Source: Clostridiales bacterium (GTDB lineage: Bacteria; Bacillota; Clostridia; Oscillospirales; Ruminococcaceae). From it: a stretch of 10,667 bases of DNA. The DNA is taken from positions 1 to 10,667 of the forward strand of contig JAAZIT010000018.1 of assembly GCA_012800685.1 (NCBI GenBank). Direction: 5' to 3'. Below, piece by piece: positions 7,220 to 10,667 of the stretch. The translations under genes and the position numbers were made by a program. Below the pieces are notes generated by a model. The model was not told the origin of the DNA and did not search any database. It saw nothing but the letters and a program-made list of their open reading frames with translations. How positions within the stretch are numbered: position 1 is the stretch's first letter; every line of letters begins with the position of its first letter.

Positions 7220-8401
7220 ATGAGATTAATTGGAACTATTTCTCGTGGTGTAAGATGCCCTATTATAAAGCAGGGAGACGATTTAGTTGAAATCGTTGCT
7301 AAATCTGTTATAGATGCTGCAGAGGAAAGCGGTTTCGAACTTCGTGACCGTGATGTTGTTGGCGTAACTGAATCTGTACTCGCAAGAGCGCAAGGAAACT
7401 ATGCGTCACTAGATCAAATCGCAGCTGATGTAAAGACTAAATTCCCAAAAGGAGTTGTTGGGTTAACCCTCCCTATCCTTAGCAGAAACAGATTTTCACA
7501 AATTTTAAAGGGAATTTCAATGGGAGTTGACAAGATTTATCTTGTTCTAAGCTATCCTGCCGATGAAGTGGGAAATCCACTTATCACTTGGGAACAGCTT
7601 GACGAAAAGAACGTTAATCCTTACACAGATGTTTTCACTGAAGATGAGTTTAGAGCTGTATTCGGAGAAGTTATTCACCCATTCACTGGTGTAGATTATA
7701 TAAACTACTACAAAGAACTGACCTGTGGAAAAGCCACTATTATTATGGCTAACGACCCTCGTGAGGTTTTGAAATACACAAAAGAGGTTATTACTGCTGA
7801 CATTCACACACGTTTTCGTTCAAAAAAATCTCTTTATGCCGCTGGTGCTGAAAAAGTTCTTGGCATTGATGAGATTTTGACAGAATCAGTTAACGGAAGT
7901 GGTTTTCACCCACAATATGGACTTTTAGGCTCAAACCTTGCAACAGACACAACTGTTAAGCTTTTCCCTAAGGATTGTCAAGAATTTGTTGAGAAAACAC
8001 AGGTTAGGTTTAAAGAGCTTTGTGGAAAAACAATCGAAGTTATGATATATGGTGATGGCGCTTTTAAAGATCCAGTTGGCGGAATTTGGGAGCTTGCTGA
8101 TCCAGTTGTTTCGCCAGGATTTACTTCTGGTCTTGAGGGAACACCAAATGAAATTAAGCTAAAATACTTAGCTGACAACGCTATTGGTGACAAGGCTGGC
8201 AAAGAAGCTGGCGAAGCTATAAAAGAAATGATTAAGAATAAGCAGGACAATCTCGTTAACAGCATGGCATCACAAGGAACAACGCCTAGACGTTTAACCG
8301 ACCTTTTAGGAAGCCTCTGCGACCTAACAAGCGGAAGTGGTGACAAGGGTACTCCAATTATTCTTGTTCAAGGATATTTTGATACTTTTGCTGATAAATA
8401 A
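7220..8401 (+). CDS. CofE-like protein, coenzyme F420-0:L-glutamate ligase family (393 aa)
   Basis: The protein matches the F420_ligase family from its first residues: RLIGTISRGVRCPIIKQGDD (2-21), then GVTESVLARAQGN (48-60), GDGAFKDP (278-285) and GLEGTPNEIKLKYLAD (304-319). True CofE adds gamma-linked glutamates to coenzyme F420-0 using GTP in the cytoplasm. Bacteria of this type usually lack F420, and no other F420 gene is visible, so the real substrate may differ; only family membership is firm. At 393 residues it is longer than archaeal CofE enzymes (about 250), in line with the longer form I know from Clostridia. The start at 7220 is preferred over an in-frame ATG at 7184 because AAAGGA lies 9 nt before it, it begins directly at the conserved N-terminus, and the promoter places the transcript start almost on 7184. 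No signal peptide or membrane segment. It stands alone with no clear terminator after it. Confidence 0.85.
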   Translation: MRLIGTISRGVRCPIIKQGDDLVEIVAKSVIDAAEESGFELRDRDVVGVTESVLARAQGNYASLDQIAADVKTKFPKGVVGLTLPILSRNRFSQILKGISMGVDKIYLVLSYPADEVGNPLITWEQLDEKNVNPYTDVFTEDEFRAVFGEVIHPFTGVDYINYYKELTCGKATIIMANDPREVLKYTKEVITADIHTRFRSKKSLYAAGAEKVLGIDEILTESVNGSGFHPQYGLLGSNLATDTTVKLFPKDCQEFVEKTQVRFKELCGKTIEVMIYGDGAFKDPVGGIWELADPVVSPGFTSGLEGTPNEIKLKYLADNAIGDKAGKEAGEAIKEMIKNKQDNLVNSMASQGTTPRRLTDLLGSLCDLTSGSGDKGTPIILVQGYFDTFADK

Positions 8402-8492
8402 AATGTTTTGTTGTTAGATACGGTATCTCTTAATCCAGAAATTATAAAATATATACTTTTTGAAATTAAAAACTCTCATGAATATAATGATT

Positions 8493-8616
8493 TGCTCCCC
8501 TTTTGTTAGACAAAGTGGTATAATAAAAATATACCGCAATTGAAACTAATAAAGGGGAGCATTTTTATGCCAAAAAACCAAACAAAGGTATACAGGAGAA
8601 TTTAAACCGATTGTAA
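8493..8616 (+). mobile_element. Remnant of an insertion sequence left end with broken orfA start (IS3-like)
   Basis: The segment starts with TGCTCCCCTTTTGTTAG (8493-8509), typical of an IS end beginning with TG. It then has an extended -10 promoter (TG at 8516, TATAAT at 8519-8524), the binding site AAGGGGAG (8552-8559) and an ATG at 8567. Translation gives MPKNQTKVY and then a premature stop at 8603. Restoring two missing bases after TAC would continue as TGEFKPIVIN, the usual opening of an IS3-family OrfA. The sequence CTAATAAAGGGGAGCA (8546-8561) is the inverse of the left end with one indel. It could form a hairpin ending in T5, either shielding the element from outside transcription or stopping transcription from the CofE-like gene. 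The rest of the element is absent; the remnant meets the 3' end of the regulator gene at about 8617. IS3 assignment is by recall of the family only. Confidence 0.55.
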
Positions 8617-8823
8617 TTAATCTTTTGAATCATAATCAAATAAATCGGCTGGCTCACAGTCTAGTATTTGGCATAGTGCATCTAAATTACTATATTTAAT
8701 AGACTGAGTTTGATTATTAACCATTCTATTAAAGTTTTGATAGCTCATGCCTAGTTGTTTGTATAACCAATACTTTGTTTTACCTTTTTTCTCTAAAATC
8801 TCTAAAACTCTAAGTCGTACCAT
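8617..8823 (-). CDS. Small XRE/Cro-type helix-turn-helix regulator (68 aa)
   Basis: The product is little more than one Cro/C1-type DNA-binding domain. Helix 2 is TKYWLYKQLG (16-25), recognition helix SYQNFNRMVNN (27-37), then the closing LDALCQILDCEPADLFDY (47-64), which is strongly conserved in this stand-alone class of about 70 residues. It has no sensor or oligomerisation domain, so it probably binds as a dimer and may report to a partner protein. The ATG at 8823 is preferred over a GTG at 8835 (four residues longer) because AAGGTGG lies 8 nt before the ATG and nothing suitable precedes the GTG. An 11-bp inverted repeat covers its presumed promoter, which suggests autoregulation. Its stop codon touches an IS remnant. 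Target genes are unknown. Confidence 0.85.
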   Translation of the reverse strand: MVRLRVLEILEKKGKTKYWLYKQLGMSYQNFNRMVNNQTQSIKYSNLDALCQILDCEPADLFDYDSKD

Positions 8824-8896
8824 TTTTATCTCCACCTTAAATGTGTTAAATATATTTTCCTATATTTTTTATTTTAATACATATCTCACCTCGGCA

Positions 8897-8932
8897 TATA
8901 GACTATTTCATTATATAATTTAATAGTCTATA
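8897..8932. promoter_or_regulatory. Inverted repeat over a TATAAT box, candidate operator of the XRE regulator
   Basis: TATAGACTATT (8897-8907) and AATAGTCTATA (8922-8932) are perfect 11-bp inverted arms around 14 nt of A/T. The centre holds TATAAT on the minus strand (8915-8910) and another on the plus strand (8914-8919). The minus-strand box lies about 85 nt upstream of the regulator start at 8823. The -35 is poor (GTGCGT), as is common for regulated promoters. Binding by the adjacent regulator is inference. Confidence 0.5.
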
Positions 8933-8961
8933 ACGCACTATTACCTAAAGAAATACGCAAC

Positions 8962-8988
8962 AAAAAAAGACCAAGCGAGAGCTTGGTC
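8962..8988 (-). terminator. Rho-independent terminator of the cyclophilin gene
   Basis: On the minus strand GACCAAGC, loop TCTC, GCTTGGTC, then seven T. The 8-bp stem is perfect. It lies about 90 nt after the cyclophilin stop codon and also isolates the regulator gene. There is no U-run on the plus strand. Confidence 0.9.
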
Positions 8989-9079
8989 GATTTAAATAGT
9001 TTGTTATTGAAAATTCGTCTGATTTTTTGGGTTCAAATTAATGTTACAAGAGTTTTTCTTATCTTATATTTAATTATTC

Positions 9080-9718
9080 TTAGTATTTATAGTTCATTGT
9101 AAACTTTACACGTGGGTTTCCATCAGCGTCATCATCAATCATTTCAGCTTTTTTAATTGTAATATCTATAATTGGTATTGCAATTTCCCCCATGCTATTT
9201 ACTGATCTTTCAACCTTTAGAAATTCATCAACAACATCCATACCATCTGTAACCTCGCCAAAAGCAGCATAGCTACCGTCTAATGAGGAACTAACATCAT
9301 TATAGCATATAAAGAATTGGCTTGACGCACTATCATTTTCCGTTGATCTAGCCATTGAAATTACTCCTCTTTTATGAGAAAGTGTATTATCAACGCCATT
9401 TCCCTTAAATTCACCCTTAATTGTTTCTGGAGCTCCACCCCTTCCTGTGCCCTCTGGGTCTCCACCCTGTGCCATAAACCCTTCAACAACTCTATGGAAT
9501 ATTAATCCATCATAAAACTTTTCGCTAACTAGCTTCTCAAAGTTTTCACAAGTAATTGGAGCATGCTCTGGATACAATGTCACAGTAAATGATTTCTCAA
9601 TCATATCCTCTTTATTTTTTCCCTCTTCAGATGATTTGTCGGATTTTCCACAAGATGTTAGCACTAACATAAGTGTTAAACATGACAGCATTAACGCAAG
9701 TATTTTTTTTAATTTCAT
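9080..9718 (-). CDS. Cyclophilin-type peptidyl-prolyl cis-trans isomerase lipoprotein (212 aa)
   Basis: The N-terminus is a lipoprotein signal peptide with lipobox L20-T-S-C23, so the mature protein should be lipid-anchored on the outer face of the membrane. A charged linker (24-40) precedes a cyclophilin domain (about 43-191): TLYPEHAPITCENF (47-60), IFHRVVEGFMAQGGDP (73-88) with the catalytic Arg at 76, SQFFI (133-137) and LDGSYAAFGEV (146-156). The Trp that binds cyclosporin in human CypA is Ser145 here, as in many bacterial members, and the CypA His of the LDGKH segment is Tyr150. Enzymes of this family speed proline isomerisation during folding, here probably of exported proteins. The start has AAAGGA 9 nt upstream. 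It has its own promoter and terminator, so it is a single-gene unit. The tail after about 191 is acidic and of unknown use. Confidence 0.92.
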   Translation of the reverse strand: MKLKKILALMLSCLTLMLVLTSCGKSDKSSEEGKNKEDMIEKSFTVTLYPEHAPITCENFEKLVSEKFYDGLIFHRVVEGFMAQGGDPEGTGRGGAPETIKGEFKGNGVDNTLSHKRGVISMARSTENDSASSQFFICYNDVSSSLDGSYAAFGEVTDGMDVVDEFLKVERSVNSMGEIAIPIIDITIKKAEMIDDDADGNPRVKFTMNYKY

Positions 9719-9759
9719 TATAGTTATTCCTTTCAGTTTTTCACATAAAATCTTTTAAA

Positions 9760-9788
9760 ATTATATCATATTTTTTACATAATTGCAA
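9760..9788 (-). promoter_or_regulatory. Promoter of the cyclophilin gene
   Basis: On the minus strand, TTGCAA (9788-9783), a 17-nt spacer and TATAAT (9765-9760), about 42 nt before the ATG at 9718. Confidence 0.65.
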
Positions 9789-9841
9789 TAGCTAGTACTG
9801 TGAGGGTTTTGTGAAATATCTAGCTATATAAATTTTCCTAT

Positions 9842-9879
9842 AAAAAAAGCATTTCCCCAACTATAATAGCTGGGGAAAT
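9842..9879 (-). terminator. Rho-independent terminator of the FtsX-type permease gene (possibly bidirectional)
   Basis: On the minus strand ATTTCCCCA and TGGGGAAAT arms, extended inwards by CTA/TAG pairs across a mismatch, are followed by GC and seven T. The plus strand also has five T after the stem, so it could stop transcription both ways. It lies about 50 nt after the permease stop codon. Confidence 0.85.
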
Positions 9880-9927
9880 TTTTGTAGTAATATCTATTTA
9901 GTATAAAATATTTTGTTCTTTTAAAGA

Positions 9928-10667
9928 CTAGTCTTCCCCAAGCTTTATCGCTTGAGAAATTTTTATTTTCGAAATTATTCTTCCTAAAACAGCAAACCCT
10001 ATTAAAAGCATTGCTAGAACAATTGTGTACACCTTTAGATAGTCAGCTCTAAGTGGTGACACCACAAAGGCTGGGACTCTATCAACTGTTGCATAAAGGG
10101 ACTGGAACAGCGGAACAAACAGATTACTTGCAATTCCACCAATAACAACTGCCACCAAAATTGCAACTCCCGAAACCAATAGCTGTTCATAAACAATCAT
10201 AGCTATAATTTCTCCGTAGGACATTCCCATTGCTCTAAGTATTCCAAATTGAAGAGTTCTTGACTTTATTGATAATATCCAATAAATTAAAAATCCAATA
10301 ATACACATTATCATGATAGTTATAAAGCCTAAAGTTAGTCCACCGTTCATTCCTTGAAGCATTGGATCGGTTTTTTCGGTAACTATGTTTTGACTTTTAA
10401 CCTGAACAGACGAAACCTCTATTTTGCTGTCATCTATTGACTGATAAAATTGTGATATATCAACATCATCATCAAGGTCAAACCAAACCTGATACGGCTC
10501 AACTTTACTCTGAATATTAACATAATTAAAATTCATAATAGCAAAATCTTGAAGCTCACTATTAGCGTTTTGCTGATTCGGGTTCATAGTTGGCCAATAT
10601 TCAACAAAAGCTATAACTGTTGCAGAAAACGCCTCGTTTCCACCCCATTTAACATCTACATTATCCC
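9928..10667 (-). CDS. FtsX/MacB-type ABC transporter permease, C-terminal part (5' end outside window)
   Basis: The frame is open through the right edge, so the 245 complete codons seen are only the C-terminal end; the ATG at 10587 is internal. The visible part starts in an extracellular domain (NVDVKWGGNEAFSATVIAF near the edge). It then has the FtsX core: a membrane helix at visible residues about 110-132, the cytoplasmic coupling loop TLQFGILRAMGMSYGEIIAM (137-156), a second helix at about 163-184 and a third at about 212-232, ending in KISQAIKLGED. The R-A-M-G-M-S segment is the usual R-x-x-G-hydrophobic-S/T motif of this family. Such permeases work with an ATPase and usually move lipoproteins, peptides or lipids, or transmit force to wall hydrolases rather than import nutrients. 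The ATPase gene should lie further upstream, outside the window. Substrate unknown. Confidence 0.88.
   Translation of the reverse strand, partial: DNVDVKWGGNEAFSATVIAFVEYWPTMNPNQQNANSELQDFAIMNFNYVNIQSKVEPYQVWFDLDDDVDISQFYQSIDDSKIEVSSVQVKSQNIVTEKTDPMLQGMNGGLTLGFITIMIMCIIGFLIYWILSIKSRTLQFGILRAMGMSYGEIIAMIVYEQLLVSGVAILVAVVIGGIASNLFVPLFQSLYATVDRVPAFVVSPLRADYLKVYTIVLAMLLIGFAVLGRIISKIKISQAIKLGED

Noticed and set aside
7547..8346. Minus-strand frames at 7547-7807 and 7978-8346
   Set aside because: Both are opposite the CofE-like gene and show no start signals or family features.
8401..8430. Terminator directly after the CofE-like gene
   Set aside because: Only a 5-bp hairpin (AGATA/TATCT) without a U-run is present, too weak to call.

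Overview
The window is AT-rich with Gram-positive style signals: strong AGGAGG-type ribosome binding sites, TATAAT -10 boxes, GTG starts after good Shine-Dalgarno sequences, hairpin-plus-U-run terminators, a lipobox lipoprotein and SipW-type secreted proteins. TGA is used as a stop and Trp is TGG, so the code is the standard bacterial one. Together these suggest a Bacillota chromosome, probably Clostridia. That assignment is inference from style, because no rRNA or other phylogenetic marker is present.

Left part (1-3280, all minus strand): a three-gene surface-protein operon with 17-18 nt gaps. In transcription order it encodes a SipW-dependent (TasA/camelysin-like) secreted protein broken by a one-base frameshift (3280-2616), a second diverged protein with the same N-terminal layout (2597-2052), and the first 678 codons of a large secreted adhesin-like protein that leaves the window (2034-<1). 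No signal peptidase gene (sipW) is visible. It could lie further downstream, beyond position 1.

Middle (3281-4693): about 1.4 kb without a credible gene. It holds degenerate 7-bp tandem repeats just upstream of the operon, several inverted repeats (three of them packed into 3855-4009), and the terminator of the next gene. Then comes a 699-residue secreted protein (6793-4694, minus) with an Ig-like domain, three fibronectin III domains and a C-terminal serine hydrolase of the class A beta-lactamase / D,D-peptidase fold.

Right part: a divergent intergenic region (6794-7219) contains a promoter for each flanking gene, a second set of 7-bp repeats and a perfect 17-bp palindrome. The plus-strand gene there encodes a CofE-like (F420-0:gamma-glutamyl ligase family) protein. 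It is followed by a short remnant of the left end of what looks like an IS3-family element, a small XRE-type regulator with a strong inverted repeat over its presumed promoter, a cyclophilin lipoprotein with its own promoter and terminator, and the C-terminal end of an FtsX-type ABC transporter permease that enters from the right edge.

Functionally, the left half is about the cell surface: secreted fibre-like proteins, an adhesin and a wall-active hydrolase. The cyclophilin lipoprotein could help fold exported proteins. The CofE-like gene and the regulator show no evident link to the surface genes.
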